Of a DNA stretch of 64,000 nt, positions 8,846 through 19,965 are shown piece by piece (the first letter of the stretch is position 1; each line of letters begins with the position of its first letter). The DNA comes from Candidatus Thiodiazotropha endoloripes (GTDB taxonomy: Bacteria > Pseudomonadota > Gammaproteobacteria > Chromatiales > Chromatiaceae): positions 248,001 to 312,000 of the forward strand of contig NZ_LVJW01000006.1 in assembly GCF_001708965.1 (NCBI RefSeq). The letters are read 5' to 3'. The position numbers were made by a program, and so were the translations under genes. The notes beneath the pieces are model-generated. The model did not search any database. It saw only the letters and a program-made list of their open reading frames with translations, and was not told where the DNA came from.

Positions 8846-9739
8846 ATGACGACTGATAGCCATACCCTTTTCGAATCAAACCTGGACCTGAAGCTGCTCA
8901 ATCGTGGCAAAGTACGTGATATCTATGAGGTGGATGATCAGCATCTGTTGATCGTCACCAGTGACCGTCTATCAGCATTCGATGTGGTCCTGCCACAACC
9001 CATCCCCGGCAAAGGCGAGGTCCTCACCCGGGTGGCTAATTTCTGGTTTCAGCGAACCGAGTCATTGATTCCAAACCATCTGGCGAAACTGCAGCTTTCT
9101 GACATCCTGGCAAACCCGGATCAGCGCAACAGTCTGGGTGACAGATACATGATCGTGCGCAAGCTCAAGCCGCTGCCGATCGAAGCGATCGTACGGGGTT
9201 ACCTGATCGGCTCCGGTTGGAAGGATTACCAACTCAATCAATCGGTCTGCGGCATCCCCCTGCCCACCGGTCTGCAGCAGGCGGACCGTCTACCCGAAGC
9301 CATCTTCACCCCATCCACAAAAGCGGATGTGGGGGATCACGATGAAAACATCGATTTCAGCCAGACTGAAAATCTGCTTGGCCGTGAGCTGGCGGCACAA
9401 GTGAAGGAGACCAGTCTGAGCATCTATACCCAGGCGGCCGACTACGCGTTGAGCAAAGGCATCATCATTGCCGATACCAAATTTGAGTTCGGTCTGGATG
9501 ATGATGGACAGTTGCATTTGATCGATGAGGCACTGACACCGGATTCATCGAGATTCTGGCCGGCAGACAGCTATCGCCCCGGAACCAGTCCGGTCAGCTT
9601 CGATAAACAGTTTGTCAGAGATTACCTGGAGACCCTGGATTGGGATAAGACCCCGCCGGGCCCTGAACTGCCCCAGGAGGTCATCGACAAAACCGCTGAA
9701 AAGTACCGTGAGGCAGAAACACGCCTGACCGGTAAATAG
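8846..9739 (+). CDS. purC: Phosphoribosylaminoimidazole-succinocarboxamide synthase (SAICAR synthetase)
   Basis: Purine biosynthesis enzyme joining aspartate to CAIR with ATP. The 297-residue form is the longer, yeast-like type. Visible signatures are [15 protein letters not shown] near the N-terminus, [34 protein letters not shown], and the family motif [12 protein letters not shown] with [15 protein letters not shown]. The start at 8846 (MTTDSHTL) is preferred over an upstream in-frame start that adds 13 unlike residues. The gene appears to be monocistronic; about 480 bp of non-coding DNA follow it. Confidence 0.95.
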   Translation: MTTDSHTLFESNLDLKLLNRGKVRDIYEVDDQHLLIVTSDRLSAFDVVLPQPIPGKGEVLTRVANFWFQRTESLIPNHLAKLQLSDILANPDQRNSLGDRYMIVRKLKPLPIEAIVRGYLIGSGWKDYQLNQSVCGIPLPTGLQQADRLPEAIFTPSTKADVGDHDENIDFSQTENLLGRELAAQVKETSLSIYTQAADYALSKGIIIADTKFEFGLDDDGQLHLIDEALTPDSSRFWPADSYRPGTSPVSFDKQFVRDYLETLDWDKTPPGPELPQEVIDKTAEKYREAETRLTGK

Positions 9740-10219
9740 ATTTGGATTCAGCCGACAATCGCCTGGCTTTGATAACTGCGGATATCACCCGACCAATCCG
9801 CTACACGAACTACCCGGGTCAGTCTAGATGCCGCAGAGTTATCAGACTGTAGGCAGCCATGTAACGCTACAAGGCTGTTATCCTGAGAAAGAGTTGAGAC
9901 TTATCAATCAAAGACTACGCTTCAAGAATCCAATTCGTATTTTGGATCTATAATTTAAGCTAAGATATGAGCTTTAACCATGAGCACTCTGACAGGTTCA
10001 GAGCGGATTACTGCAGCTATATGAAGCGACTCAATTTTGATATGCCGTATTGTATTGACCACGGCGATTCATTGATCAATCTTATACCTTCTCATCAGTT
10101 CAGTCGCACACACTGTGCCACTGATTCCAGTCGATGAATGATCGACCAGGACAGATAGAATACTTCAGTCGAAAATAATATTAGGCAAGACCAGATTGAG
10201 CTTATACACTTCTGAGGAT
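9740..10219. other. Intergenic region after purC
   Basis: No convincing feature. A 56-codon open frame (9967-10137, plus strand) exists, but it has no good ribosome site and unremarkable composition, so I do not call it. There is no terminator with a T-run directly after purC. The region is relatively AT-rich (for example 9935-9970) and may hold the promoter of the small glutaredoxin-like gene. Confidence 0.4.
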
Positions 10220-10483
10220 ATGACAAAAGATTATAACAAAGCAGCCCGGGTAGTGATCTACACTACGTTGAGGTGCCCCCATTGTCTCCATTTAAAGCGT
10301 TGGCTGAAACGAAACAACGTACCCTTTCTAGACTTCAATGTGGCCAAACCCGGCAAGATCCAGAAAAAGTTTTTTGAGATCGGTGGTAAAAGCGTACCGC
10401 TGATCCTGGTCGGCAATCAAAAATTCGAGGGATTCAATCCCAATCGACTGAAAAAAGCACTGGAACTTGAAGGACTGATGTAG
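10220..10483 (+). CDS. Glutaredoxin-like protein with CPHC motif
   Basis: Small thioredoxin-fold protein of 87 residues. The pattern VVIYTTLRCPHCLHLKRWL is the beta-strand plus CxxC start of glutaredoxins (here CPHC rather than CPYC). VPLILVGNQKFEGFNPNRL matches the cis-proline and GG/G-F region near the C-terminus. It probably acts as a cytoplasmic thiol reductant or redox carrier, but no partner is evident. The start is uncertain: ATG 10220 has GAGG only two bases ahead, and an in-frame TTG at 10196 would add eight residues. It faces the fba operon across a bidirectional terminator. Confidence 0.8.
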   Translation: MTKDYNKAARVVIYTTLRCPHCLHLKRWLKRNNVPFLDFNVAKPGKIQKKFFEIGGKSVPLILVGNQKFEGFNPNRLKKALELEGLM

Positions 10484-10530
10484 GCCGCACAACCGGGCCA
10501 TCCCCTGGTGATGATTCCGGCAGAAAAAAT

Positions 10531-10552
10531 AAAGGGGCCGAATGGCCCCTTT
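10531..10552 (-). terminator. Bidirectional rho-independent terminator between the glutaredoxin-like gene and fba
   Basis: Perfect 9-bp stem AAAGGGGCC/GGCCCCTTT with a GAAT loop. On the minus strand it is followed by TTTATTTTTT, giving a strong terminator for the tkt-gap-pgk-pyk-fba operon. On the plus strand the tail TTTATC is weaker but could end the glutaredoxin-like transcript. Confidence 0.9.
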
Positions 10553-10588
10553 ATCATCTACCGAATCAACGGCTAACCGAAAACCAAA

Positions 10589-11653
10589 TCAGTTGATTTT
10601 CGGATCGAGTTCACCACTTTCGTAGCGAACCTGCATGTTCTCGAGAGAGATCGGAGTGATCTTCTCCGCCATCCCGGCAGAACCGAAGGCTTCATAACGT
10701 GCCTTACAGATATCCGACATCGCCTTGGTGGCCTCTTTCAGGAACTTGCGTGGATCGAAGTTGGACTTGTTGTCATTGAGGTGCTTACGAATCGAGCCGG
10801 TAGAGGCCATACGCAGGTCGGTGTCGATGTTGACCTTACGCACACCATGCTTGATACCTTCGACGATCTCTTCAACCGGCACACCATAGGTCTCACCCAT
10901 ATCACCACCATACTCATTGATGATGGCCAGCCAGTCCTGCGGTACAGATGAGGAGCCATGCATTACCAGATGGGTATCCGGAATACGTGCGTGGATCTCT
11001 TTGACCCGATCGATGGCCAGGATATCCCCTGTTGGCGGACGGGTGAACTTGTAGGCGCCGTGGGAAGTACCGATTGCGATTGCCAGGGCATCCACACCGG
11101 TCTTCTTGACGAAATCCGCCGCTTCATCAGGATCAGTCAGCAGCTGACTGTGGTCCAGGGTACCTTCCGCACCGATACCATCCTCTTCACCGGCCTGACC
11201 GGTTTCCAGGGAACCGAGACAACCCAGCTCACCCTCAACGGAAACACCGCCGGCGTGGGCAATATCGACCACCTTGGCTGTGGTATCCACATTGTATTCG
11301 TAGCTGGAAGGGGTCTTACCGTCGGTCATCAGGGAGCCGTCCATCATCACCGATGAGAAGCCTGACTGAATCGAACGCAGACAGACGGATGGTGAGGTAC
11401 CGTGATCCTGATGCATACAAACAGGAATGTGAGGATACATTTCGGTTGCAGCAATGATCAGATGACGCAGGAAGGGTTCACCTGCGTAAGACCGGGCGCC
11501 CGCAGAACCTTGCAGAATGACCGGACTGTTGACGGCATCAGCTGCCTGCATGATGGCATGCACCTGCTCCATGTTATTAACATTGAACGCAGGCAGACCA
11601 TAGCCGTGCTCCGCGGCATGGTCGAGTAGTTGGCGCAGGGAAATCAGAGCCAT
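10589..11653 (-). CDS. fba: Class II fructose-1,6-bisphosphate aldolase (CbbA/Fba type)
   Basis: Zinc aldolase interconverting fructose-1,6-bisphosphate with the two triose phosphates. In autotrophs it also makes sedoheptulose bisphosphate in the Calvin cycle. The 354 residues carry [11 protein letters not shown] at the N-terminus, the zinc region MHQDHGTS, the VEGELGCLG block with Glu ligands, and the GSS...KVNIDTDLR phosphate-binding segments of class II enzymes. This long, CbbA-like subtype is common in sulfur-oxidising autotrophs. An AAGGAGG site precedes the ATG. It is the last gene of the sugar-phosphate operon and ends before a strong terminator. Confidence 0.94.
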   Translation of the reverse strand: MALISLRQLLDHAAEHGYGLPAFNVNNMEQVHAIMQAADAVNSPVILQGSAGARSYAGEPFLRHLIIAATEMYPHIPVCMHQDHGTSPSVCLRSIQSGFSSVMMDGSLMTDGKTPSSYEYNVDTTAKVVDIAHAGGVSVEGELGCLGSLETGQAGEEDGIGAEGTLDHSQLLTDPDEAADFVKKTGVDALAIAIGTSHGAYKFTRPPTGDILAIDRVKEIHARIPDTHLVMHGSSSVPQDWLAIINEYGGDMGETYGVPVEEIVEGIKHGVRKVNIDTDLRMASTGSIRKHLNDNKSNFDPRKFLKEATKAMSDICKARYEAFGSAGMAEKITPISLENMQVRYESGELDPKIN

Positions 11654-11697
11654 GATAGCCTCCTTGGTTTGTTTATATATACTCGTTACAACTTAAT

Positions 11698-11715
11698 CAC
11701 CACCCATTGGTGGTG
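11698..11715 (-). other. Intercistronic hairpin between pyk and fba
   Basis: Seven-base-pair stem CACCACC/GGTGGTG with a four-base loop, just after the pyk stop on the transcribed strand. No U-run follows, so it is not a standard terminator. It may slow RNA decay from the 3' side of pyk or mark a processing point. Confidence 0.5.
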
Positions 11716-11718
11716 ACT

Positions 11719-13173
11719 TCAATCTTTATTTTTGTCGGCCAGCACATGCTCGCCGACACGCATTACTTTCATGATATTGGTTTGGCCTTCCACACCGGAG
11801 CGGTCGCCCTTGGTGATGATCACAAGATCATTCTCTCTGACCTCTCCACGGCGCAGCAACTCGTCGATCACCTCTTCATTGACCTGGGCAATGTCAGTGC
11901 TGGCCACATCGAAGCTGACCGGATAGACACCGCGATAGAGTGTCACTTTACGTCGGGTACGTACATGTCGGGTCAATGCATAGATCGGAATGTCGGAACT
12001 GATTCTGGACATCCATTTTACTGTCGAGCCGGATTCGGTCAGTGCGGCAATCGCTTTCACCCCAAGGTGATTGGCGGTGTACATGGTGGACATGGCGATG
12101 GCCTCATCCACCCGGCCGAAGACGCTGTCGAGTCTGTGACTTGAGCGCCGTGCAAGCTGGTGCTTCTCAGCTTCGACACACACCCGGTCCATTGCCTTGA
12201 TCACTTTATGTGGATACTTGCCGACCGAGGTTTCGGCGGAGAGCATAACTGCATCTGTGCCATCGATCACTGCGTTGGCAACATCAAACACTTCAGCACG
12301 GGTGGGGATCGGATTCTCGATCATCGACTGCATCATCTGCGTCGCTGTGATCACCACCGAGTTCATCTCCCGGGCCTTTTTGATCATCTCTTTCTGCACA
12401 GCTGGCAGTTCGGCATCACCGATCTCAACACCCAGGTCACCACGGGCAACCATGATCACATCCGAAGCCTGGATAATCTCTTCAATGCAGTCCAGCGCCT
12501 CAGCGCGCTCAACCTTGGCTACGATACCGCCATTACCACCCGCCTCCTCCAGAAGGCGGCGCGCCTCAATCACATCATCCGCATTACGAACGAAAGAGAC
12601 AGCGAGATAATCCACGTCGATCTCAGCGGCAAACAGGATATCCGCCCGATCCTTGTCGGTCAGTGCGGGTGCTGAAAGTCCACCGCCTTGTTTGTTGATC
12701 CCTTTGTTGTTGGAGAGCTTGCCGCCAACCACCACTTTGCAATGGACCTCTTTGTCGGTAACCTCAGAGACCCAGAGCTCAACAGCACCGTCGTCGAGCA
12801 ACAGGGTATCACCACGGGAGACATCATTGATCAGTTCCGGATAGGTCAGCCCCACCCGTTCGTCATCACCCGCATCCAGCGGCAGCGACGCATCGAGGAT
12901 GAATTGGCCGTTCTCTTCCAGTTCGGTATAGCCGTTCTTGAATTTGCCGATACGGATTTTCGGCCCCTGAAGATCCGCCAACACACCGATTTGACGACCA
13001 CAGGCACGGGCCCGGTTACGAATCCGTTCCGCACGTTGTCTTTGCGAGTCGTGAGCATCGTGTGAAAGGTTGAGGCGAACGATATCCACCCCGGCGTGTA
13101 TGAGCTTGTCGAGAACCTTTGGGTCATCCGTTGCCGGACCCAGGGTTGCTACAATTTTGGTTCTTCTAGGCAT
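11719..13173 (-). CDS. pyk: Pyruvate kinase
   Basis: Converts phosphoenolpyruvate and ADP to pyruvate and ATP in the cytoplasm. The 484-residue protein has RRTKIVATLGPATDD at the start, the VRLNLSHDAHD motif, GLSAPALTDKD in the B-domain exit, the active-site block IMVARGDLGVEI and VITATQMMQSMI, and a C-terminal allosteric domain. The start at 13173 is chosen because GGATAGGT precedes it and homologues begin MPRRTKI. The open frame continues upstream to 13245, but those residues do not look like the family. It follows pgk by about 75 bp in the same operon. Confidence 0.95.
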   Translation of the reverse strand: MPRRTKIVATLGPATDDPKVLDKLIHAGVDIVRLNLSHDAHDSQRQRAERIRNRARACGRQIGVLADLQGPKIRIGKFKNGYTELEENGQFILDASLPLDAGDDERVGLTYPELINDVSRGDTLLLDDGAVELWVSEVTDKEVHCKVVVGGKLSNNKGINKQGGGLSAPALTDKDRADILFAAEIDVDYLAVSFVRNADDVIEARRLLEEAGGNGGIVAKVERAEALDCIEEIIQASDVIMVARGDLGVEIGDAELPAVQKEMIKKAREMNSVVITATQMMQSMIENPIPTRAEVFDVANAVIDGTDAVMLSAETSVGKYPHKVIKAMDRVCVEAEKHQLARRSSHRLDSVFGRVDEAIAMSTMYTANHLGVKAIAALTESGSTVKWMSRISSDIPIYALTRHVRTRRKVTLYRGVYPVSFDVASTDIAQVNEEVIDELLRRGEVRENDLVIITKGDRSGVEGQTNIMKVMRVGEHVLADKNKD

Positions 13174-13248
13174 ACCTATCCAATTACATGCTTGCTGCAC
13201 GTTGTCTTGGGCCGGACCCCTGTCCGACCTCTGGTCAGTGGACATAGA

Positions 13249-14430
13249 TCACTTGGCCGCGCAAGCTTCCAGCATCGCCACCGCAGGCAGGGTTTTACCT
13301 TCCAGATACTCGAGGAAGGCGCCACCAGCGGTTGAGATGTAGGAGACTTTGTTATAGATGTCGTATTTCTGAATAGCTGCGATGGTGTCGCCGCCGCCCG
13401 CCAGGGAGAAGCCATCGGAATCCGCGATCGCCATGGAGACGGTCTTGGTGCCTTCACCGAATTGATCGAATTCGAATACCCCGACAGGACCATTCCAGAC
13501 AATGGTTCCAGCCTGTTTGATGATCTCAGCCAGCTCATTGGCACTGTCAGGACCGATATCGAAAATCATTTCATCATCAGCAACCTCACCGGCAGGCTTG
13601 AGTACTGCAGGCTCCTCTTCGGCAAAGTTTTTGCCGACCACCACATCAGTTGCGATTGGTATAATGGCGCCACGCTCTTTCATCTTTTCGATCAGAGCCT
13701 GAGCGGTGGGTACCAGATCATCTTCACACAGGGACTTACCCACATTGTGTCCGGTGGCCTTGAGGAAGGTATTGGCGATACCGCCACCCACTACCAGCTG
13801 ATCGACCTTTTCTGACAGCGCTTCCAGCACGGTCAGCTTGGTTGAAACCTTGGATCCACCGACGATTGCCACCATCGGACGGGCCGGATTGGCCAGCGCC
13901 TTCGCCAGATTGTCCAGCTCATCGGCGAGCAACAGCCCGGCACAGGCAACCGGGGCAAACTTGCCAGCACCATGGGTAGAGGCCTGGGCGCGATGGGCGG
14001 TACCGAATGCATCCATGACATAGACATCACACAGGGCGGCATATTTCTGTGCCAGCGCTTCGTTATCCTTCTTCTCACCGGCATTGAAACGGACGTTCTC
14101 GAGCAGCACAACCTCACCTTCCGCCACGTCGAAACCACCATCCAGATACTCTTTGATCAGACGAACTGTGCCACCCAGTTTTGCAGACATGTCATCGGCA
14201 ATCGGCGCCATCGAGTTCTCTTCTGAATAGACGCCCTCTTCCGGCCTGCCACGATGTGACATCACCATCACTTTCGCACCGGCTTTGGCGCAGTGTTCGA
14301 TGGTCGGCATGGAAGCCGTGATACGTGCATCCGAAGTTACCTTACCGTCTTTAACTGGCACATTGAGATCAGCGCGGATCAATACGCGCTTGCCGGCAAG
14401 ATCAAGATCGGTCAGCTTGATAAATGACAT
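13249..14430 (-). CDS. pgk: Phosphoglycerate kinase
   Basis: Transfers phosphate between 1,3-bisphosphoglycerate and ADP; in carbon fixation it runs in the ATP-using direction. The 393-residue protein has [17 protein letters not shown] near the N-terminus, [14 protein letters not shown], the nucleotide-binding VGGSKVSTK, and [15 protein letters not shown] with the SLAGGGDT motif near the C-terminus. A GGAG site precedes the ATG. It is the third gene of the tkt-gap-pgk-pyk-fba operon, separated from gap by about 150 bp that contain a strong hairpin. Confidence 0.96.
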   Translation of the reverse strand: MSFIKLTDLDLAGKRVLIRADLNVPVKDGKVTSDARITASMPTIEHCAKAGAKVMVMSHRGRPEEGVYSEENSMAPIADDMSAKLGGTVRLIKEYLDGGFDVAEGEVVLLENVRFNAGEKKDNEALAQKYAALCDVYVMDAFGTAHRAQASTHGAGKFAPVACAGLLLADELDNLAKALANPARPMVAIVGGSKVSTKLTVLEALSEKVDQLVVGGGIANTFLKATGHNVGKSLCEDDLVPTAQALIEKMKERGAIIPIATDVVVGKNFAEEEPAVLKPAGEVADDEMIFDIGPDSANELAEIIKQAGTIVWNGPVGVFEFDQFGEGTKTVSMAIADSDGFSLAGGGDTIAAIQKYDIYNKVSYISTAGGAFLEYLEGKTLPAVAMLEACAAK

Positions 14431-14545
14431 AACAGACTCCTGCTTCGATTGTAATTTTAAAATGTGAATTCTGAGTTATGGATTTTGTTGTTGCAGATTA
14501 CAAAGCTGCAAAAAAATACATAACTCATGACTCACGCAGTGGAGT

Positions 14546-14573
14546 CACAGGGCAGGATTGAACCTGCCCTGTG
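14546..14573 (-). other. Intercistronic hairpin between gap and pgk
   Basis: An 11-bp perfect stem CACAGGGCAGG/CCTGCCCTGTG with a six-base loop, twelve bases beyond the gap stop on the transcribed strand. No U-run follows, so transcription probably reads on into pgk. A likely role is protecting the gap mRNA end or setting relative transcript levels (inference). Confidence 0.6.
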
Positions 14574-14584
14574 AAGATCAGCAC

Positions 14585-15598
<1,014 letters not shown>

Positions 15599-15632
15599 TT
15601 ATACATATATAGAATTGTCATTTGTCAGTGTT

Positions 15633-15663
15633 GCTGGGAGGCGCCTATCAGGCGCCTCCCAGC
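15633..15663 (-). other. Intercistronic hairpin between tkt and gap
   Basis: A 13-bp perfect GC-rich stem (GCTGGGAGGCGCC paired with its complement) and a five-base loop, ten bases past the tkt stop on the transcribed strand. The bases after it (AACACTGACAAATG) lack a U-run. It could be a leaky terminator, a decay barrier or an RNase site; the sequence alone cannot decide. Confidence 0.6.
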
Positions 15664-15672
15664 CATCAATCA

Positions 15673-17661
15673 TTAAGCGGTCACTTCGTTGATCGCAGCG
15701 AGCACATTCTCAGCTGTGAAACCGAACTCTTTGAACAGTTCGCCCGCAGGTGCCGACTCACCGAAGTGATCGATTCCAATAACCTTGCCATTGATACCAA
15801 CATATTTGTACCAGGCATCGGTCACAGCAGCTTCCACTGCCACACGCGCGGTTACCGCCGCAGGCAGAACAGACTCTTTGTAGGCTGCATCCTGCTCATC
15901 GAAGGCTTTGGTATTGGGCATGGAAACAACCCGAACCTGCTTGTCGGACTCGGCTGCCGCCTTGACCGCAAGATCAACTTCAGAGCCGGTGGCGATGACG
16001 ATTGCGTCCGGTGTACCGTCACAATCGGCGATCACATACCCGCCCTTGGCGATATCCGCGATCTGCGCATCGGTACGATCCTGATGGGCCAGACCCTGAC
16101 GCGAGAAGATCAGGCAGGTAGGACCAGTGCTTTTCTCTACGGCCGCTTTCCAGGCCACAGCGGTTTCCACCGCGTCACAAGGACGCCAGAGGTCCATGTT
16201 CGGCACCATACGCAGGGTTGGGATCTGTTCGACCGGCTGATGGGTAGGTCCATCCTCACCCAGACCGATGGAGTCGTGAGTATAGACAAAGATCGACTGG
16301 ATCTTCATCAGCGCCGCCATACGCAGGGCGTTACGGGCATACTCGGAGAACATCAGGAAGGTGCCGCCGTAAGGGATGAAACCACCATGCAGCGCCACAC
16401 CGTTCATGATTGCCGACATACCGAACTCACGTACACCGTAAGAGAGGTAGTTACCATCCACATTGCCGTCGGTAATCGACTTGGAGCCGGACCAGGCGGT
16501 CAGGTTCGAAGGCGTCAGGTCAGCTGAACCACCGAGGAATTCCGGCAGCAGAGGACCATAGCCGTTGAGGGCGTTCTGCGAGGCTTTACGTGTCGCCGGG
16601 GATTCCGCCTTGCCATTCACCTCAGCGATGAACTTGGCCGCCTCGGCTTCCCAGTTGTCCGGCAGATCACCGCTCATACGACGCTTGAATTCAGCAGCCA
16701 GCTCGGGAAAAGCAGCCTGATAGGCGGTAAACTTGTCGTTCCAGCCAGACTCAGCTTCCGCACCGGAGCTCTTTGCACTCCAATCGGCATAGATATCCTC
16801 AGGAATCACGAAGGCATCGTGTGCCCATCCAAGCTTCTCCCGGGTAGCGACAATCTCGTCAGCACCCAATGGGGCGCCGTGACAGTCGTGACTGCCAGCC
16901 AGGTTGGGTGAACCGAAACCGATGGTGGTCTTGCAGCAGATCAGGCTTGGCTTGTCACCTTCAGCCTTGGCCGCTTCGATGGCCTGGTTGATGGCGTCCG
17001 CATCATGGCCGTCCACATCACGGATCACCTGCCAGCCGTAAGACTCGAATCGTGCCGGTGTATCGTCGGTGAACCAACCTTCGGTCTCACCATCGATACT
17101 GATACCGTTGTCGTCCCAGAAAGCGACCAGTTTGCCCAGACCGAGGGTACCGGCCAATGAGCAGGACTCGTGCGAGATGCCTTCCATCATGCAACCGTCG
17201 CCCAGGAACACGTAGGTGAAGTGGTCGACGATATCATGTCCGGGCTTGTTGAACTGTGCCGCCAGAGTCTTCTCGGCCAGAGCCATACCAACACCGTTGG
17301 TGATGCCCTGTCCCAGCGGACCGGTGGTGGTCTCCACGCCAGGTGCGTAGCCATACTCCGGATGACCGGGTGTTTTCGAATGCAACTGACGGAAATTCTT
17401 AAGATCATCGATGCTCAGCTCGTAACCTGTGAGGTGCAGCAGCGAATAGATCAGCATCGAACCATGGCCGTTCGACAGAATGAAACGGTCGCGATCAGCC
17501 CAATCCGGATTGGCCGGATTGTGTTTCAGGTGGCTGTTCCACAGTACTTCGGCAATATCGGCCATACCCATGGGCGCACCTGGATGACCTGAATTGGCTT
17601 GTTGCACAGCATCCATACTCAGGGCACGAATGGCATTGGCGAGTTCTCTGCGTGAGGACAT
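15673..17661 (-). CDS. tkt: Transketolase
   Basis: Thiamine-diphosphate enzyme moving two-carbon ketol units in the pentose phosphate and Calvin pathways. The 662 residues include [19 protein letters not shown] at the start, the ThDP/metal motif [12 protein letters not shown], the pyrimidine-domain [18 protein letters not shown] segment and a normal C-terminal domain. An AGGAGGGG site precedes the ATG at 17661. It is the first gene of a five-gene sugar-phosphate operon running toward fba, and the 266-bp region upstream should contain the operon promoter. Confidence 0.96.
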   Translation of the reverse strand: MSSRRELANAIRALSMDAVQQANSGHPGAPMGMADIAEVLWNSHLKHNPANPDWADRDRFILSNGHGSMLIYSLLHLTGYELSIDDLKNFRQLHSKTPGHPEYGYAPGVETTTGPLGQGITNGVGMALAEKTLAAQFNKPGHDIVDHFTYVFLGDGCMMEGISHESCSLAGTLGLGKLVAFWDDNGISIDGETEGWFTDDTPARFESYGWQVIRDVDGHDADAINQAIEAAKAEGDKPSLICCKTTIGFGSPNLAGSHDCHGAPLGADEIVATREKLGWAHDAFVIPEDIYADWSAKSSGAEAESGWNDKFTAYQAAFPELAAEFKRRMSGDLPDNWEAEAAKFIAEVNGKAESPATRKASQNALNGYGPLLPEFLGGSADLTPSNLTAWSGSKSITDGNVDGNYLSYGVREFGMSAIMNGVALHGGFIPYGGTFLMFSEYARNALRMAALMKIQSIFVYTHDSIGLGEDGPTHQPVEQIPTLRMVPNMDLWRPCDAVETAVAWKAAVEKSTGPTCLIFSRQGLAHQDRTDAQIADIAKGGYVIADCDGTPDAIVIATGSEVDLAVKAAAESDKQVRVVSMPNTKAFDEQDAAYKESVLPAAVTARVAVEAAVTDAWYKYVGINGKVIGIDHFGESAPAGELFKEFGFTAENVLAAINEVTA

Positions 17662-17927
17662 TGACCCCTCCTGATTTATTAATGATTTGTTAATCTGTTT
17701 CTAAGTCCTTTACGACTTAACTAGGCGGAAATCCGCTAAATTCTTTGTTTATCAACCCTTGCGTACCTGGTTATGCCGTCCCCTTTTCGCATACGGCAAT
17801 GGTTAACCCGCTCGGGCAAAGGTTCGCTATTCTGACCCAAGCAGCAACCACAGAGCAAAGCAGCTTGCTTTAATGGCCGATAAGCTGGCTTGATGGAATG
17901 GGCTACACCTTCAATTTTCAAGTAAAT

Positions 17928-18494
17928 TCATGAAGTTGGCTCTTCACACCACTTAATGGAACAGCCCATACTGGGTATCTGATCCTGAGGTCCTCGGCCC
18001 GACTCGGCAACCTGCTTCATCGCTTCAAAGAGGTCACGACGCACATTTGGGTCTGCCGCTTCCTTCTTACTTTCATCCAGTCTGCCCCGATATTGCAGTT
18101 TCAGGTCGGCGTTGTAGCCAAAGAAATCGGGGGTACATACCGCACCATAGGCCTTGGCAACCTGCTGAGTTTCGTCAATCAGGTAGGGAAAGGGAAAACC
18201 CAACCGCTCCGAGACCAGGCGCATGTTCTCGAATGAGTCTTCCGCATAATCGGTGGGATCGTTCGACATAATTGCCACAGCGTTCACACCCAGCGCTGCC
18301 AACTCCTTGGTATCCCTGATAATTCTGTCGATCACCGCCTTCACATAGGGGCAGTGGTTACAGATAAACATCACCAGCAGTCCTTTCTCTCCGGCGCATT
18401 GTTGCAGGGACCAGGTCTTGCCATCAACTCCGGGGAGTTGGAAATCCGGGGCCTCAGCATCAAAGTCACAAATCGGCGTCTGTAGGGATACCAT
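17928..18494 (-). CDS. Thioredoxin-fold (AhpC/TSA-like) protein
   Basis: Protein of 188 residues with a peroxiredoxin/thioredoxin fold: APDFQLPGVDGKTWSL, then VMFICNHCPYVKAVIDRI with a CxxC pair (CNHC), and later ICNDP-like and GAVCTPDFFGYN with the cis-proline region. This group is annotated as thioredoxin family proteins and lacks the typical peroxiredoxin T..C active site. Its exact substrate is unknown. The start is taken at ATG 18494; an upstream TTG would add five residues. There is no signal peptide. It is divergent from metK. Confidence 0.85.
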   Translation of the reverse strand: MVSLQTPICDFDAEAPDFQLPGVDGKTWSLQQCAGEKGLLVMFICNHCPYVKAVIDRIIRDTKELAALGVNAVAIMSNDPTDYAEDSFENMRLVSERLGFPFPYLIDETQQVAKAYGAVCTPDFFGYNADLKLQYRGRLDESKKEAADPNVRRDLFEAMKQVAESGRGPQDQIPSMGCSIKWCEEPTS

Positions 18495-18651
18495 TATTAT
18501 TTCACACAATACATTGAATTGAATCGGGGTGGGGCATTATGCAAAAAGCGAGCTGGTGTGTAAAATCCCGTTTCGCTGAGCGTTGGCCGTCAATCTATAG
18601 ATGTATCATCAAGTCGGTGGTACCTATGACATACAAATTATCAGGAATACC

Positions 18652-19836
18652 ATGAGTAAAGAGTTTATTTTCACCTCGGAATCTGTCTCTGAAGGACACC
18701 CGGACAAGGTTGCTGATCAGATATCGGACGCCATGCTGGATGCGATCCTGGCCCAGGATCCCCATCCGGATCGAGCTCGTGTGGCCTGTGAAACACTGAT
18801 CAAGACCGGTGCGGTTATCGTTGCCGGAGAGATTACCACCGAGGCGTGGATCGACCTGGACGACCTGGTCAGAGAGGTGGTTTGTGATATCGGTTACACC
18901 AGTTCCGATGTGGGTTTTGATGGTTCAACCTGTGCCGTTATGTCTCTCATCGGCAAACAGTCGGCCAACATTGCCCAGGGCGTCGACCGGGCTGCACCGG
19001 AAGAACAGGGTGCCGGTGACCAGGGAATGATGTTCGGCTATGCCACCAATGAGACCGATGTCTTGATGCCCGCCCCCATCACCTATGCCCAGCGGCTGGT
19101 GAAACGGCAGTCGCAGATCCGTAAGTCGGGCATACTCCCCTGGTTGCGCCCCGATGCCAAAAGCCAAGTGACCCTGCAGTATGAAGATGGCAAAGTCAGC
19201 GGTATCGGTGCGGTGGTGCTCTCAACCCAGCACGATCCGGATATCGACTACAAACAGCTGCAGGAAGCGGTGATGGAGAACATCATCCAGCCTGTGCTGC
19301 CCAAGGAGTGGCTCGACAGATGCCCTCAGGAGAAGATCCACATCAACCCGACCGGCAGCTTCGTGATCGGTGGTCCGGTGGGCGACTGTGGCCTCACCGG
19401 GCGTAAGATCATCGTCGATACCTATGGTGGTGCCGCCAGACACGGCGGCGGCGCCTTCTCCGGCAAGGATCCCTCAAAAGTCGACCGCTCTGCCGCCTAT
19501 GCGGGCCGCTATGTGGCCAAGAACATCGTCGCCGCCGGACTGGCCGAGCGCTGTGAAATCCAGATCTCCTATGCGATCGGTGTGGCAGAACCCACCTCGA
19601 TCATGGTCGAGACCTTCGGTACCGGCAAGATAGCGGATGAGGCGATCTCCGCTCTGGTGCGTCAACATTTCGACCTCAGACCTTACGGTATTCTGAAAAT
19701 GCTCGATCTGTTGAACAGCGACACGATCAAATACCGCAAAACCGCCGCCTACGGCCACTTCGGCCGTGAGGATGAAGGTTTTACCTGGGAGAACACCGAT
19801 AAGGCGGAAGCGCTGCGAGCGGACGCAAAACTCTAA
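18652..19836 (+). CDS. metK: S-adenosylmethionine synthetase
   Basis: Makes SAM from methionine and ATP. The 394-residue protein has the signatures [20 protein letters not shown] at the N-terminus, [12 protein letters not shown], and [22 protein letters not shown] in the C-terminal half. The start at 18652 follows an AGGA site; the open frame upstream to 18601 is not family-like. It leads a methyl-cycle gene set: metK, then an SAH riboswitch, ahcY and metF, all on the plus strand. Confidence 0.97.
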   Translation: MSKEFIFTSESVSEGHPDKVADQISDAMLDAILAQDPHPDRARVACETLIKTGAVIVAGEITTEAWIDLDDLVREVVCDIGYTSSDVGFDGSTCAVMSLIGKQSANIAQGVDRAAPEEQGAGDQGMMFGYATNETDVLMPAPITYAQRLVKRQSQIRKSGILPWLRPDAKSQVTLQYEDGKVSGIGAVVLSTQHDPDIDYKQLQEAVMENIIQPVLPKEWLDRCPQEKIHINPTGSFVIGGPVGDCGLTGRKIIVDTYGGAARHGGGAFSGKDPSKVDRSAAYAGRYVAKNIVAAGLAERCEIQISYAIGVAEPTSIMVETFGTGKIADEAISALVRQHFDLRPYGILKMLDLLNSDTIKYRKTAAYGHFGREDEGFTWENTDKAEALRADAKL

Positions 19837-19860
19837 CCAGAGAGTAGACTTTAGAGCTTC

Positions 19861-19940
19861 CATGCCGAGGAGCGCTGCAACGGATTCGATTCCGCCAGGC
19901 TCGGCATGAAGGTTGAAACAACATGACAAACCGCGCTCAC
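19861..19940 (+). promoter_or_regulatory. SAH (S-adenosylhomocysteine) riboswitch upstream of ahcY
   Basis: Helix P1 is formed by CATGCCGAG (19861-19869) and CTCGGCATG (19900-19908). Between them lie the conserved AGCGCTGCAAC core and a small CGGA/TCCG hairpin. GAGCGC (19870-19875) can form the pseudoknot with GCGCTC (19933-19938). This matches the known SAH riboswitch layout and its usual place before ahcY. It ends about 12 bases before the AGGAG site, so ligand binding could expose the ribosome site and raise AhcY when SAH accumulates. Confidence 0.9.
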
Positions 19941-19965
19941 TCACGATATTCAGGAGATGACTACC

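Noticed and set aside
9967-10137. 56-codon plus-strand open frame after purC
   Set aside because: No ribosome site and no supporting context; could be chance.
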